Shown: piece after piece, positions 1 through 14,400 of the stretch | Layout of the letters: the number at the start of each line of letters is the position of its first letter | How positions within the stretch are numbered: the first letter of the stretch is position 1 | Assembly (NCBI GenBank): GCA_030141605.1 | Contig: JAQGDQ010000002.1 | Coordinates: 2,212,501 to 2,276,500 of the forward strand | DNA from: Tubiluchus corallicola | Taxonomy: Eukaryota > Priapulida > Priapulimorpha > Priapulimorphida > Tubiluchidae | Reading direction: 5' to 3' | Length of the DNA stretch: 64,000 nt | Translations under genes and position numbers: made by a program | Notes under the pieces: generated by a model | Database searches by the model: none | Told to the model about the DNA's origin: nothing | Seen by the model: only the letters and a program-made list of their open reading frames with translations

Positions 1-973
1 TATCACCGATCTTATATACTGTATATACAGACGACCTTATACGTCAATTGCGTTCAGCTGGTTACGGTTGTTATGTGGCAGATAATTTTGTAGGCACTGT
101 CATGTTTGCCGATGACATTGCCTTGTTGTCAGGGTCATGTAGACACTTACGTGAAATGCTTAAAATCTGTGAAAAATATGGTATAGAATGGAGTATCTCA
201 TTTAATCCTAACAAAACATGGCTTCTTTATTTTGGTAAAAGCTTTACTGGAGAGGGTGTAATCTGTTTTTGCGGTAAACAACTGATCTGGAAACAGACAG
301 TAAAGTATTTGGGTTGCGATATTTTGACAAATGATGTTTCAAGATTAAAAAGGAAATTCATTGGTTCCGTGAATAATATTCTCTCAAGTATGGGCCATAA
401 TCGTAATGACATAGTAGCTAAAACTCTGATCAATACATATTGTCTACCCATTTTGTTATACGGATGCGAAATTGCGGGTATATCAAACAATGAAGTTAAT
501 GCCATTAGGGTAAAATGGAACACTGCTTATAGAAAAATATTCGATTTTAGACAAAATGAAAGCGTAAAATTGTTAATGTATTTTTGTGGCACAATGCCTG
601 CGAATTATTCAATAGATAGTCGAAATTTAAACTTTGTGAGAAAAATTGTAAACTCTTGCACATTGAGAATTCCAAAGCTATGCTACTACGTATATAACAG
701 TCAAGTAAATTTAAGATTTAAATATGGTTGTACTGTAGATCTAAACGAAAATGTAAAATTAAAGGTTAAGAACTCATTTAAAGATTATGTTTTAAGATAT
801 CTATTATAGCTCCTTACAACACTGTACAATGTAATATAATTACTAGGGAACTACAATGTGTGGTTATTATAAAGTTGAATGTCTGTAGATATGTTAATTT
901 ACTAATATCGCATTACCTGTTTTACTAACATCTTTATCTTTGTAAACTGTATATTTTTATACGAAATAAACTC
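1..973 (+). mobile_element. 3' end of a non-LTR retrotransposon (LINE) with reverse transcriptase C-terminal part
   Basis: A frame is open from base 3 to a stop at 807-809, cut off by the window start. It reads SPILYTVYTDDLIRQL and then FADDIALLSG about 20 residues later, the variant (F/Y)ADD catalytic box of reverse transcriptase, followed by a thumb-like region with ILLYGCE. This order is that of LINE ORF2 proteins of the jockey/I/CR1 superfamily. A short 3' UTR follows, with AATAAA at 965-970, and then a (TAA)n tail. A TAA-repeat tail is known for I-clade elements, but clade assignment is inference. The reading frame is intact to its stop, so the copy is fairly young or recently degraded. 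It lies upstream of an exon of the Dispatched-like gene at 1283, so it probably sits in an intron of that gene, in sense orientation. Confidence 0.85.
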
Positions 974-1081
<108 letters not shown>

Positions 1082-1282
1082 TATATATTATATATTATAT
1101 ATATATTTAAAATCATGCAAAACAGTGTCTTTGATGGCAGGACCATAAACGATAATAACGATGATCTATAATCGTTTTATCACGTCGAAACATTGATGCT
1201 TGTCAATCTTGCTTGAACCTTTAGCAAAGCAAGCTGTTCTAAATATTTGTGGTTTCAAAAACACATGACATTTTCATTTTAG

Positions 1283-4200
1283 ACTGCTTTGGACTACTGG
1301 ATGATGAATGGTTACGCAGCCTTACTGGGACAGCCATCCAGTAGGGTCGCCGCATTAAAACATGGACAACTGCTTGGACAAAGCTATGATCCTTTCAGTA
1401 CTAGAGAAGCTAAGATAGGGTGTAAGTGGGATACGTTACGTAGCTCTATTATTTTTCGATGTACTAATCTCTTTCGTCAGAGTATGAATTTGTGGCTGAA
1501 GAAATTTGTTTACAAATTACCATTGTTGCCATAATAAATGTCATATTAATTTGTAGTAAGAGTAGCCTAATTCAGTCGTTAGCAATAATCGCCTGAATTA
1601 GGCTCATCTTGTTTTTTCAATGGATCCCTACAGTTTATTTCATTGCTGGGTCTAAAACGTGCAAAATAGACTGATGTTGTAACTCTAAGGACTCGTGTAC
1701 TAACCTATAATGCGAATGTAGTTAATGTAACGGCTCATATAATTTCAATGTGAAGTCAGGTAAATTGCAGTGTAGCTGAGAAATTCATATCTGAAAGCGC
1801 TAAAAACGTTATATTTTTCAATTTCACGTTCATAGATATAGGTTCTCCTATTCAAATAAAGTGCTATTTGTTTGTTTGACAGAGCTCATAAAGTGAGAAA
1901 TGATTTTAATTTATCAGGGCAAAATAAACAAGCAACCTAATGTATAATTAATTTTCTATTCACAAATAAATTGTGGCATTATTTGAAAAGGTTGTGAAAA
2001 TAGTGTGGATATTTTATTAATATTTACTGCTGTGTCAAAAGCCAGGCTTTTAGCGTGCTTAGAAATCTCGTGTGAAAGCTAATTTGACCAAGATAAAGGA
2101 AATTTCACGCTGCACCGAGCTCGATGGTTGTCATGACAACCATTTCAATCAACAAAATTTAGTAACGATTTCTGGAGATATTAGTAATATGCTGCTTAAA
2201 AAGAGAAGCTTTTTTGAGTTTTGTACAAAGCTTATATTTTCAAGGTGAAAACGTATTAGTTACAAGTAAATGGTACTGTAGCTAAGTAATCCATGTCTGA
2301 GCGTGCTATGAACCTCGTATTTCTCCTTTTCACCTTCATAGCTGTAGCTTCTCTTCCTTCACAAATAAAAGTACTTCGTATTTTACGGTTTGTTACAGTT
2401 GGACCGCAGAAACTGTACTATGGAAGTCAGTTAAAGTATGCGGCAATAGTGGTTAAGACTGACTTGCGAGCTTTTGAACTGGACTATATAGAAACTATAC
2501 CTATCATGGAAAATTGGGAAAAATTCATGGATGACGTGGTAGGTTGTTGATTTGTGGTTAAAATTTACAATTCCTGACACACGGAGAAAATGTTTTTCCT
2601 GAAGTGGTCCAGAAAATGATTGACAGGCTGGGGTGGCAGAAATAAAAAAAGGGAACGGTGAACCGCAAGTGAGAAAGTGAGCAAGTACTTGGCAAAACGA
2701 TAAAATGCTGACTTTAAACCAACCACACTTTCCTACTCTCTCAAAACGTCCGTTTATACCCATCCCGTACATTTTTGCCACGCCTGCTACGCCCTTAAAC
2801 AAGCCCTTGTTATAAAGTTGCAGAGCTCTGACATTATGTTTTTAAAGACACAGAGGCAAAAATATGTCTACACATCGTAACATAAAGTGTAAACGGGGAT
2901 ACAACGCGTAATGTAAACGGGGATCATTAACGGTGTGTGATCCAGGGCGCGTCCCGAATCTTCCCTATAGCGTAAATGGGGTTGTAGTTAGCAGTAACCG
3001 TTTCATATTGATGAATATAATCGAAATCAAGTATTTAATTACGTCGATTACTGTTTGACATATCTCGGCAATCTTTGCTCGGTAAACGAGTAATAAACAA
3101 CTACTTCGTTTGCCGAAATTTTCAACATAGCACTGAAAAAACAATTAGCCCTTGAACTAAGAGACGAAATGCCGAGTGGACTGGTCAGGATTGAAATTGG
3201 AGTGAACTGTGAATTTCTCACCGCGACACGCAGACATCGATTAATGACAACCACCACCATAAAGTGTTCGCTTACTTACTATGTTGCTTTATTTGGAGTA
3301 TGATCACAACATAAGTACCCAAGCGGAAAAACACCATTTTTTAAGAATCACTAATCGTTGTTATTATTCATTATATAGGTGCAAAATATGCCACCTCAAT
3401 TATCAGGTGGGTTTCAATGTACTCCAGACAGTAACTTCAACTGGCACAGTGTTCTGCGACAACGGGTAATTAATAATAATTTATAGAAAATGATGGTTAG
3501 ACAGCTTTGCAATAGTATCTAGCTGGCTTTGGATAAGATTCCATTAGAGTTAAATGGTCCTTACGAATTATTCTTTTGTAGCACAAATTGGTTAAGTTAC
3601 TTCAAACTGAAAGATATTGTGATTGTTGGCAGCTTTAACTTTCAAGGCATTACACGAACATAACTACATAAAAAATTTCACGCGTAAAAACTTCACGTGT
3701 AAATTTTTTTACAGTTTTACTTGTTTTTGTATCTGAAGACGACTTGAGCATCTAAAATAATTTCGTGTACAGACCTTCTTTGCAATTATTTGTGAGTTTG
3801 ATGCTGGAAGTGGCTTGATGTCCAAGTGATAAAAGATTGAACGTTTAAGACCATCTATGGCGACAGTGATTTAAAACAAGAGAATCAATAATAAGTACTT
3901 ACACCTCTTTCAACGAACTCGTGTTCTTTCGTTGTAGGAACTCGTTAGATCAGCAGTTGTTGGTGTCGTGGTGGGATTGTGTTTTGCTGGTCCAGTGCTC
4001 ATCATCGCCACCAGTAACCTTATTATTGGAGCTATAGCCACGTTAGCAATAACTGCTATTACGCTATCAGTGATAGCTCTCATACCAATACTAGGTTGGA
4101 ACCTGGGCGTAAGTTTCCAAAATATGTGGTTTCCATATTTTTTCCAAAAATTTTGTGATAGTGTAAAACTCAACCTCAGACTAATTGATTTCGTATTAAT

Positions 4201-5941
4201 ATGAACTATAATTTTAGATTTAATTTTAACGGGCACTTAAAGCTTTTATTGTTAAATGAGGTCAGTTTTAAGGTTTTATTGCTTATAAGCTGCAAATTGT
4301 ACAGCTTTTCTACAAAATTATCAATGAAACAATATTGGAAGTCTTCTTCCCAGCTTTTCCCTATTCGTGGTCGCCGTTGTGAATGAGTCTTCTCCACGCA
4401 TTCCTGTTGTTGACCATCTATTCATTTATGTCTTCAATTCCCACAAGATCTTCACCGACTCTTTTTTCAGGTGTCCATACCATCGCAATCTTGCGAGGCT
4501 TCCACTACTTTTACTGTTCCTGTGATATTATTATTTCTAATTTTATCTCTTCTTGTTATTCCCACCATTCATCTCAACATCCTCATCTCCATCACACCCA
4601 TTTTCTTCTCTTCGGTCTTCTTTAGAGAAGCTGCTTCCAGCCCATAGATTAGAGCGGGTCTGACCACTTCTTTGTGGACTTTCCTTTAAGTCTCACCGAC
4701 TCATTCATAGAAGGTTTTGGCGCAGTTTTTACAGGCGGATGCCCTTCCTGACCCTAACCCTCCCTATTTATCCGGGCTTGGGACCGGCACTGAGTTGGGC
4801 TGGCTTGACCCCCCCCCCCCCCCAGTGGCTAGGTTGAAACAATATTGGAAGTACGCATCAAAAATTTTAGTAACAGCTAACAGGTTAGTTTGGTATCTCG
4901 TATATATAATGTGATTTTTTGGACGAAGCGCCACTCACATCGGATGGTCTTCTTGTTTTTGTTCTTGTTGGGAGATAGTCTTTTGAAAAAAGCTCAAGGC
5001 TCTGTGAATTCGCAGCTGCTTTGCTATCGTGTGTGTGTGTGCGCGCGCGCGTTCGTGCGTGGAAAATAATCCCTTATGAAGGAAGCAAAATCACTCCTTA
5101 AAAAAAGCGTAAAATAATACCTTAAGAGGTGCAGTATTATCATTCCTTGAGAGGAGATTTTTATTACCTCATACGTTTTATCGTATTCCTCTCAAGGAAA
5201 AATTCCTCTCCTCTCTAGGAAACACTCCTCATAAGCGTACACACATAAACCTGTGCGTGTGCGTGTGCGTGCGTGCGTGTGCATGCGCGCGTGTTAGTGT
5301 GTGTGTGTATGTGTGTGTTTGTGTATCTATCTATATATATATATATATATTTAATACCGCTGATGTTATTTTTACAGATATTGGAATCACTGAACTTGTG
5401 CTTAGTAGTCGGTCTTGCTGTTGACTATGTGGTACACTTAGCAGAAGCCTACCACATGGCTCCACACTCAGACAGACAGAAGCGCGTTCAGTACATGCTC
5501 AAAAGTATGGGTCTCTCTGTCCTATCTGGCGCCTGCACCACTTTGGGATCGTCTGTGTTCATGCTGTTTGCTCAGATCACATTCTTTACGCAATTTGGTT
5601 TGTTCATTTTTGGCACCATTTTCTTTTCGCTATGCTACGCCATGATCTTCTTTCCCGCAGTTATGAGCCTTGTCGGACCCCAAGGTACAACAGGATCACT
5701 GAGTAAAATGTTGGCACCAATTATAAATCTCATACTGGCACGTCACAAAGACAAAACCAAATGCCAGTCATGTAAGGGGGAGGGATTTGTCATATCAGCA
5801 GTGCCGTCAACTTCAAATCTCATGGCTGATCAACAAAATGAAGACGGTGATGCAGGACAACTTCGTGTGGACGATGTGAAAAGTGTCATCACTACTATCT
5901 CACTAAACGATGAACAAGATAAACTTGAGCAGAAAATGTGA
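1283..5941 (+). CDS. Dispatched/Patched-family RND membrane protein, 3' half (gene A)
   Basis: Five exons can be modelled: 1283-1421, 2399-2538, 3379-3465, 3938-4108 and 5378-5941, 366 codons plus TGA. All have GT-AG borders and the phases join. The 5' exons lie before the window. Exon 3938-4108 carries two hydrophobic segments, and 5378-5941 starts with the TM10 motif VVGLAVDYVVHLAEAY and two more membrane segments, then GPQGTTGSL and a cytoplasmic tail of about 80 residues with CQSCKGEG. The single Asp of the TM10 GxxxD motif is the residue type used by Dispatched for cation coupling; Patched1 has Glu there. Dispatched exports lipid-modified Hedgehog at the plasma membrane; whether this paralogue does so is unknown. 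Gene B (8449-17837) shares exon borders and phases, so the two are tandem duplicates. A PTCHD3-like assignment is the main alternative. Confidence 0.82.
4335..4840 (-). mobile_element. RTE-like LINE remnant (decayed)
   Basis: Lies in the last intron of gene A. Read on the minus strand it starts with GGTCCCAAGCCCGGATAAAT and a GGGTCAGGAAGGGCATCC-type block widespread in RTE-like elements. A broken reverse-transcriptase C-terminus follows, with VVRPALIYGLEA-like sequence, then a MR/RW region and the terminal NAWRRLIHNGDHE-like block. Several stops interrupt the frame, so the copy is dead. A run of about 14 C residues (4810-4823) flanks it. The RTE label rests on motif memory and not on an alignment. 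Confidence 0.6.
5145..5197. repeat. Short inverted repeat in gene A last intron
   Basis: CCTTGAGAGGA at 5145-5155 is the exact reverse complement of TCCTCTCAAGG at 5187-5197, giving an 11-bp stem with a 31-base loop. The flanks (5070-5230) contain further partly complementary pieces, so this may be the core of a small foldback element. Confidence 0.6.
5240..5352. repeat. Compound GTGC/GT/TA microsatellite next to a splice acceptor
   Basis: GTGC and GT repeats pass into a TA run ending about 25 bases before the acceptor of the terminal gene A exon (AG at 5376-5377). A smaller GT/GC run sits at 5029-5052. The repeat occupies the region where the branch point and pyrimidine tract should be. Confidence 0.85.
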
Positions 5942-8353
5942 CAGCTCATTCATCTTTTCAATGTTTAGATAGTTTATTATTATAGAAACTCATTATTGAC
6001 GCAAGGCACAATTATCAATATTTATGTTATTGTTACTGTAGTATCCGTCCAAGTCTAGAAATATTTAAATAAGCTGCATTTTGCTATAATTATTGAGCCG
6101 TTTGTGTGTGCTAGGCTTTGGTGCAATAACCTTTGTTTTAAAGTTGATTTTTAGGTGAGCAACTGAACATTTAGTACAAACTCAAGAGCTTGAATGAATG
6201 ATCTTAAAATTTTTGATTTTTAAAAAGCAATATTTATAATGCATGTTAGAAAGAATCCACAACCAATAACTTTTAAAATCAAGGGAATACAAAAAGAAAG
6301 GAAATCAGAACTAAGCTTGGTTTTCCATCACGGACAGAGTTAGAACACTGTTTTCCACGTTTTCGTTTCTGTCTCCCAGAACAGTTACTTTTTTCTTAAT
6401 TGTGTTTTATTTTTACGCTCTCTGCCACAGGAAGTTGCTTGATGTAGAAAAACGGATGTGAATAACAAATATACAATGTCATAACCAGAAGAATGTTCTT
6501 AAAAAGCTATACAAGTTTTATTAAGTATTTAAGAAGCACTGGAAAACGTCTTATATAATACAGTAAATGACCATACCATACTTAGAGGCATTAATGACCC
6601 AATAATTTACAATAGAGTTGTAAAGTTGCGTCTAAATGGCATCCACAGTATCGCCTGTGCTGAACGAATTGAGTGCAGAAGTCCTATAGGACCTAGGACC
6701 TTGCCATCCTTGCGTGCGCACAGTGCAAGTGGACTCTATTTGTTAAACAAAACTGTATTTACAATTCACAGTAACGCGTCCATAAATAATTTAAGATAAG
6801 GAATTCTGTGTGAATAAATTTTTGCTACGAGAACGCTTCGTAGAAAAATAATTTACACCTATTCGGGACATTTTCGAGTGATGTTTTGTAATAATTTCTA
6901 AAGCAGTGTGTGTGTGTGTAAATGAAGCGTTATTTTTTGTTCAGCATTTAAAAATATTGTTGTTTTAATAGTTGTTAAATGAGCAGTTTGCATGCCTGTG
7001 ATAAAAATTCACGTAGGCCTATTCTGTATTTGCAGGGCTTTTGTATTGTAAAGCATGCCAATCTGACCAATAAATCATATTTGTGGATTTATAGACAACT
7101 TACATTTTTGTTATCGTTATTGCTGCATTTGTTAATGTTTCTAATTTTAATTATGGAGTACAATTGGCCTGTCATCGTGTTGTTACTATTTGGTCTCACA
7201 CTGTATTGTCACAGTTGATGTGTTTGTTGTCGTTTATAATTTATAAATGTATTGTTGTCGTTTTGTTATCATTTAGTGTTCTTGTGTTAGTATTGGTTCA
7301 TTATATCCCAAACTGACATTAGAAGACTGCAAATGTGATGTGTCAAGAAACCTGTGTGAAAGTTATATGTCGATTAATCCAAACATTCTTTTAAATCTTA
7401 GTAGCGAAATCAGTTGGCTATTTTTGTTCTATTCAACACAGTACAACGATTAAACACAAAATATCATGAAATTGTGCACAAGATGATAAAAGCATGAAAT
7501 TTTCCAAGTTTAGTCTATAGACGCAACTGAACCCTTTTAAAGAGGGAACTACCTTGGCACTCCCTTCTAGTGACCTTAGATAATCACTGAACTTTAGGGT
7601 CAATGTCACACATTACGTTAAGAAAACGGGCATGTCAATCATGGCTGATAAAAAATACATGACACGACTGAAAATAAAAGTGATATTACGCATCAGTAAT
7701 CGATTCCTTGTTTCCATCCAGCACCAGAGCCAAAGTAGTAGTCGCTTGATCTTGCTTGAAGTTCAAAAGAACTGTTTTATGCTAACAGGAGTTAGCAGGT
7801 GCTTTTCAATAAGGAATGATATGATGATTATATTTTGGCAAAGTCTATTGAAAGGGAAAACATTTTCTGATTTAAATAGTGAGTTGGCAACTGACAGAAG
7901 ACGGTAAAAGGGTGCACGCATACAGGTCGATAAAACTTGTTTGTATAAGTTACCAAGCAACACCTTTCATGTCCGTCTATAGTTACTGTTATTGTCTGCT
8001 GCATCCAATGGGAATGCTACTGCTGTGTGTACATTATTCATTCATTAAATGGCTTCAGAAGAATTCGCGGCGGAGTAATGTGAAACGGTCGCAAATTCTC
8101 TATAGACAAATCTGTGAAGAACGCGAATAAATCCAATTTTCTGGAATGGATTTCAACTTTGTGATAAAGGTCGCAAAAGTTGTGTAACTGTGACTGTGGT
8201 GCTTGACAGCAAATGCTATTATATTATACCGGAAGTAAACAGGAAAGCCATAGTTGCTGCACAACACACTCATTTTTTCAGAAAAAACCTTTTCTGATTA
8301 CTTTTGCCCTTTTAGATCATGATGTTTTCGATAATATCTCGCGTAATTTCGAT
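5942..8353. other. Intergenic region between the two Dispatched-like genes
   Basis: No convincing exon is seen on either strand; the open frames here (about 60-90 codons) have no recognisable content. A candidate poly(A) signal AATAAA for gene A is at 6813-6818; it is weak evidence because the sequence is AT-rich. Confidence 0.5.
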
Positions 8354-8361
8354 TATAAAAG
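8354..8361 (+). promoter_or_regulatory. Candidate TATA box of gene B
   Basis: TATAAAAG lies 95 bp upstream of the ATG at 8449, a plausible distance for a TATA box with a short 5' UTR. There is no direct evidence of a transcription start. Confidence 0.35.
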
Positions 8362-8448
8362 CAACATTTTACTGCTGATTGTGTCATAAAAAGTGGTTCG
8401 TTTTAACACTGTTGGTTTAAGACTGAGAACCTGTTAGAAATTCGTTCG

Positions 8449-11400
8449 ATGGGAAGAAGTAAAAGACTATCACCACGAACTGAAAATGATAAACGTGACG
8501 ATTCTTTAGGAACGCAAGACGGATCCTCGCACAAAAAGCAGATCAGTTCTGCTTCATATGCAGAGCTTAGACGAATGTCCCGACACAAACATCAGTCTTA
8601 CCAACCAGATTATCGTCCCGTTGTGCCGTCTGATAACTGGAAATATACGTCAAGTCAAGAGCGAATACATTCTGCCAAATACAATGCTGAACGCAAGAAA
8701 CAAGGAAAGAGACGAGCAGACGGTAAATCAAAATCAAAAACATCCTATGATCAAGATGTTAGGCGTCCTGCCCACATATCACGACACGATCCGTTTCTTG
8801 ATACATTGAACAGCCAAATTTCGGACATTGGCTATTTTATCAAGAGTAACAAGCCGACACAAGAAAAGAGTTACAAAAGAAAGTCACACAAGGAATCCCA
8901 GAAGCCATTACGAGATGACTCGTATAGATGGTGTCGTCTATATATGAGGTGGCCAAGAGTTACACTAGGTAAAAACAATTTAAATTTTTATTAATGCAGT
9001 ATACTTTTCATTTTGTCGTAAAAATCGTGTTTATTTCGAACAAAAATGTTTAATCTACTAGTAAAGACAAAGTTCATAAACCGAGTTTTGAAAATAATGG
9101 AGATAATGATACTTATTATAATTGTCTTATCAAACATACTTGTCAAAGACGTTCCAAGGTTTTTGCTTCAAAATGGACAACTCCAAGATTCCCGCTCACA
9201 GTCTCACTGACAACTCGGCAACGTAATAAATTTAATATCTTAAAGAAAATTTTCAGAAGGTTGAATTAAAAATGAATTAGTTTTTAGTGTCTCAGATTAT
9301 TGTTACACTTACATGACACCGTTATTGCAGGTTTATTATGCCTTTTGCATTTCGTTCTTGCCGGCACGACTGGAATCTTGTATTTGTATGGCTACGATGT
9401 GTTTGCTGAGAACTTCAAAACCGTTCCACTTGATCTGCCCGAAGATGACACATTCCTTCACAAACTTGCGTGGGAAAACCGAAAAAGTGAAATTCCTTCG
9501 TCTATTGTACAAAAGAACGTGTTTAGTAATGATACCACAGAGGAAGAGGAAAAATCGTGGTTAGGTTATTACACATTAGTTTATTTCGTTCCACCAAAAG
9601 GAGAGAATGTCTTTAGTAAATATTACCTGGAACAAATAAAGAAGTTTGAAGAAGAATTCGCTTCTGTTCAGTATTATGAATGGTTTTGCATGAGATCTTC
9701 GCCTCTTAACCCTTGTACACAACCGAAATCGATTCTTCGTTACTTTGATAATTTAGACCCAAATTATGAAAACGTCTCATCCGTAATACATCATGTAAAT
9801 AAAATGTATCCAAAAGATTTGCAGTATTTTCTAGGCAAAGACAGCGTTATTGAGGAAGGCAAACCCGTATTTTCCGAAATAACTCGTTCGTTGTTTTTCA
9901 CGCGCCATAATGATAGCGCACCTGTTGAATATGAACAGTTTTTACATGTGGATCTTCACGACAAACTTTGGGAACTTCACAAAAATAGCGGCAGCGATAT
10001 AAAGTTTTACTTCAACAATGCGGTGATTATCATATACGACTTGCAAACTCAAGTCTTTTATGATCTTGCTTTGGCAATTGGCAGTTTTGTCTTCATTTTT
10101 CTGTTCATGTGGTTTCAAACGGCATCTTTTCTTTGTACGACATTGGCGATATTCAGCATTGTGGCATCGTTCCTAGAAGCCAACCTCATTTATCGTTTTG
10201 TCTTGAACTATCGCTACTTTGGCATATTTCACGTGCTCTCTGTCTTCATTATTCTTGGAATTGGTGCTGACGATGTGTTCGTCTTTCTGGACGCCTGGAA
10301 ATCGACGGCTTTCAAGAAATATCCGTCAATGGCACATCGGCTCACGGACTGTTACCGGCGTTCTGCTGTGTCGACTCTCATTACCTCAGTGACGACAACG
10401 GCGGCATTCCTAGCGAGTTGGCTCTCACCTTTATTGGCTGTTAGTAGTTTTGGCATTTTTTCTGCTATTCTCGTGATGGTAAACTACGTCTCAGTGTTGC
10501 TGTTCGTTCCAGCGGTTATTGCGTGCTACTATAAGAGATGGGAAGGTTACGAATACGTTTGCTGTTTGCAGCGCAAGAGCAACAGGGTCTCGCCTACTCA
10601 GTCAGAGTTAGACATAAGACGTGCTAAATATCAAGAAAAGGCTGTGCTCGTCCGGTTTTTTAGTAAGACGTATTTCAGAGTAATAACACACAGTGCAATA
10701 AAATGGATAGTGATATTTCTTTTTATGTGCCAGTTAGGAGCGTCTATATATTTTACCACCAGTCTTCAAGCAGACAGTGAACAGGTAAGTAATATTTCAA
10801 ACAATTTTAGCTAGCCCATCCAGATATCTGCACCTATATACTGTTAGATTTATTTTGGTTATTTATTTCATCTGCAGTTCCAAATCCCAACGTAATAACT
10901 TGTTAGATGCCAGAGATTTTATAACAAATGGCAGTTAAACATCCAGTAAGAAGCAGCCCAAGGGAACATAAACTACAAGTAGTGTTTGATGATAAACACG
11001 TACTTTTGAATGTATTAAATTTTGACAAACAAAACAAAAAAAACAAAATTTTAATAATTCACTTCTCTGTCGTTAATTTAACAAAATTCTAATCAGACAC
11101 AGAACGTTTGGAACCTAGCATGAGTATTTTTGTAGGGTAAAAACCATAGATAATAATGTTACTACGTAATCATTTACGCGATGCCGTAAACATTCAATGG
11201 TGCGCATTCACAATCCCAAAGACGGTAGACACTGAACATATCTTTGTTTGATTACTCAAGTAACGTTTTTCACTACCTAAATCCTAAGGCAGGCTTATTA
11301 GTTTCTATCATTAAAAGCCATTTGGTTAATGGATATGCGGTATTATATACCTTAAAATCGTCAATAATGCAATAAAAATATGTCAACCTTCATTATTCAC

Positions 11401-14400
11401 GATTAAAATAAAATATTTCTACCGAGATTTAATAGCATATAAGCAGAATGTGCGCTTAGGAGTCACAGTCACAACGCAAATAAAAAATTTGACATGCGAA
11501 ACAAATTCTTGAAAATGTAAGAACAAAAATATATTCGTCTGCATAGGGCACAGAATTGACCTACTCTTTTCAAAATTTTTGTTTAAACATTGTCTTCAAA
11601 GAATAACCCGTCTGGAGTCTTTTTCGGGATGAGTTCTACTGCTTTTCATAAAGCAGAGAATCGGGGTGCAAAATGCGAATTGTCACTTTCAACCCTTCAC
11701 CGTACGATCAGTGCAATTTTTAAAGTAGATTTCAGAAATGACAACGAAATATTTGTATGAAAGTTCTGGAACTAGAAAACAAAACTGATGTTACATACAC
11801 GTTGTACCACGAATTTAAACAACTTTTTATTGTATTAACTATGCCATACCATGTGAATGCGCTTGCTAATCTTGTATGCTCCACTTTTTGTTTTTTTTTC
11901 TCGTCTTAAAACTTGCACTGATTTTATCTAATGTGATAGACTAAGTTGTAGGGTAGACTTTCTTGTCAGACAGCTATTTCAGGATCATACGGTCTAAGTT
12001 GTTCATATCAGTACTCAGCAGCGCTATATAACAGCGAATTTTTTTTATACACTTCAAACCTGCGAAGTTGTTTAAACTTCTGAAGAAAGATTGTATATCT
12101 ATCTGCCTGCCTGTCTTATATATCTATTTATCTGTCTGTATGTATGAATGTTTGTTTGTATGTCTGTACGTACGTACGTACATACATATGTATGTATGTA
12201 TGTGAGTATGTATATATGTATGTATGTGACTATGTATATATGCATGTGCATATCTATCTATCTCACTGTTTGTCTGACCGTCTATCCATCTAACTATCTT
12301 AGATATATCTTGGTAGATATCTGTCAATTCTTTTTTCTCGCTTCTTGGTTATTTACAGATAAACATTAACATCATATACACTGTAGGTATTAACGCTACC
12401 CTGTATATCAACCATTTCTGTTGTACATTAAGATCAAATCAGCTAATCCGAATTAAAAAAATTCTGAATGTCGTTATGCCACATTAAGACAAATTTTGTA
12501 AGACTACATCTGAGAATAAAATATTATTACTTCTATTAATAACATCATCGCTGTAATTAGTATTGATACCTACTACCTACTGTATATACTATCTACTTAT
12601 ATTATAGAAAACTCGCTAGTCTGAACGCGACGTAATAGGCCTATCATTCTTCTAAAACACAAGATAACTGCCACTCCACAAATATGGATCAATTCGTAAA
12701 ATTTGCAAATAAATTTCCCCCTCAGTTTAATCTGTGATAAAAATGAACCTCCACCACCTATGGTCAAACCTTGGTACCAAACTATGTTATAGATAGTAAA
12801 TTCTGGTATAATCAGCAACAATTTCATTTAAGTTTAAATCATTAATCTGGATGAGACAATGTTTCCTGTATCGTCTGCAGTGAAGGGTTAAAAAGAAATT
12901 CAAGGCGCAAAGGGAGGTTTGTACAGCTGGGCAATATTTGCCCACTGCTAATGATAATGATGATAATTCCGATTTTCAGCGTAGCTTTCCATGGTTTTCG
13001 AAGAAATAAATTTATAACATTATTTATTTTACAGGTGAAGATTTTAAAGACATCTAACAATTATGGAATGGCACAAGAGTTGGAACTACATGGCTTCCGT
13101 CCAAATCCGGACGAGGATACCGTAGAAGTGATAATTGTGTGGGGGCTGCAGAAACAGAATTTGACAAAATGCCACAAATCTGACATTTACTGTACGGGAG
13201 AAACTGTTTACGATAACTACTTTGATTTGAATCCAGTGAAAGCACAAACAGCGATGCGGGTAAACCAATAATCAAACTAATTTCGAAGCAATCAGTACTG
13301 ATTAATGTGAAACTATGCATTTTGATCTAAAGACAATCTATATTACGCGTATTATATGTGGTGGTCTAAAAACATTTTTTTCAAAATAGCAAACTTGTTG
13401 TTTCGAAACTAACGAATTTGTTACAACAAAATAAGCTTCTCAAATGAGGGGTCACCTCGACAGGTAATAATTATAAGGAGTCATACTGTCTCGTTTTAGG
13501 AGTTTTGCGCAAAAATGCGTAATCTCACTGAAGAAGAAATTAAACACCTGCGAGTGAAAACAACGAACGAAAACTCTTTGGAGACGGCAGACTTGCAATG
13601 CTTTCTGGAAAGCATGGATACGTATTTTCAGGTAGACTACAATACAATTTGAATTCCTGTAACAATTAAACATACCTATACAGTATACATGTTTCTGTTA
13701 CAGCTACTTACTTGGACGCTGTATTTTGTAAATTAATGGCAATGAAAACCAAACTTGGTAAAAGTACCCGGCTGCGCCCCCCCCCCCGCGTGCCGCTGCC
13801 CCTATCGTTGATTATTGATAATATAGCAGCTGGGAGCAAAATAACTGAATAATCTTGACTGTATAGTTGCTATTCAAATTTTGTTAATATCTCTCACTCA
13901 AAGTTGAGTACTAAATTTAAAATATGAGTTTTGGCAAAAAAAATTAACTTAAATTTGTTATCAATACTTGAATAAAAAATTAGTTGAACTTCCAGATCAA
14001 TCATCTCGACTTTTCCTTATATTCTGCGCACTGTACACACAGCCGCATAATTATCTTGCTCGCTGTGTAAAATCAGAGCTCTGAACGTCTTCAGATCTTC
14101 CCTGATATGCTTTCTCGGTCAGAGAGAGAGTTCACACAGTAATTACAGTCTTAAACACTCGTGTTGTTCATAAAATTCAGTATCTGGTTTCATTCTTTCT
14201 CATTAATTTCAGGCAGAGCAAAGCAATCCAATTTATCAGGGTACGATTCTGTTTCCCGCATCACAAGATCATGTACGCAACCTAATGAATGCACATCCCA
14301 ACATATACAACATGTCAAATGTAGGCACGGAGTTTTCTAGATATTTTGAGGTATTGGCGCTTAAAATCACCTCTACTATAACCTTTAAGTATGGTGTCAA

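Noticed and set aside
12124-12369. Open frames on both strands with Tyr/His/Thr repeats
   Set aside because: Both arise from the tetranucleotide microsatellite in a gene B intron.
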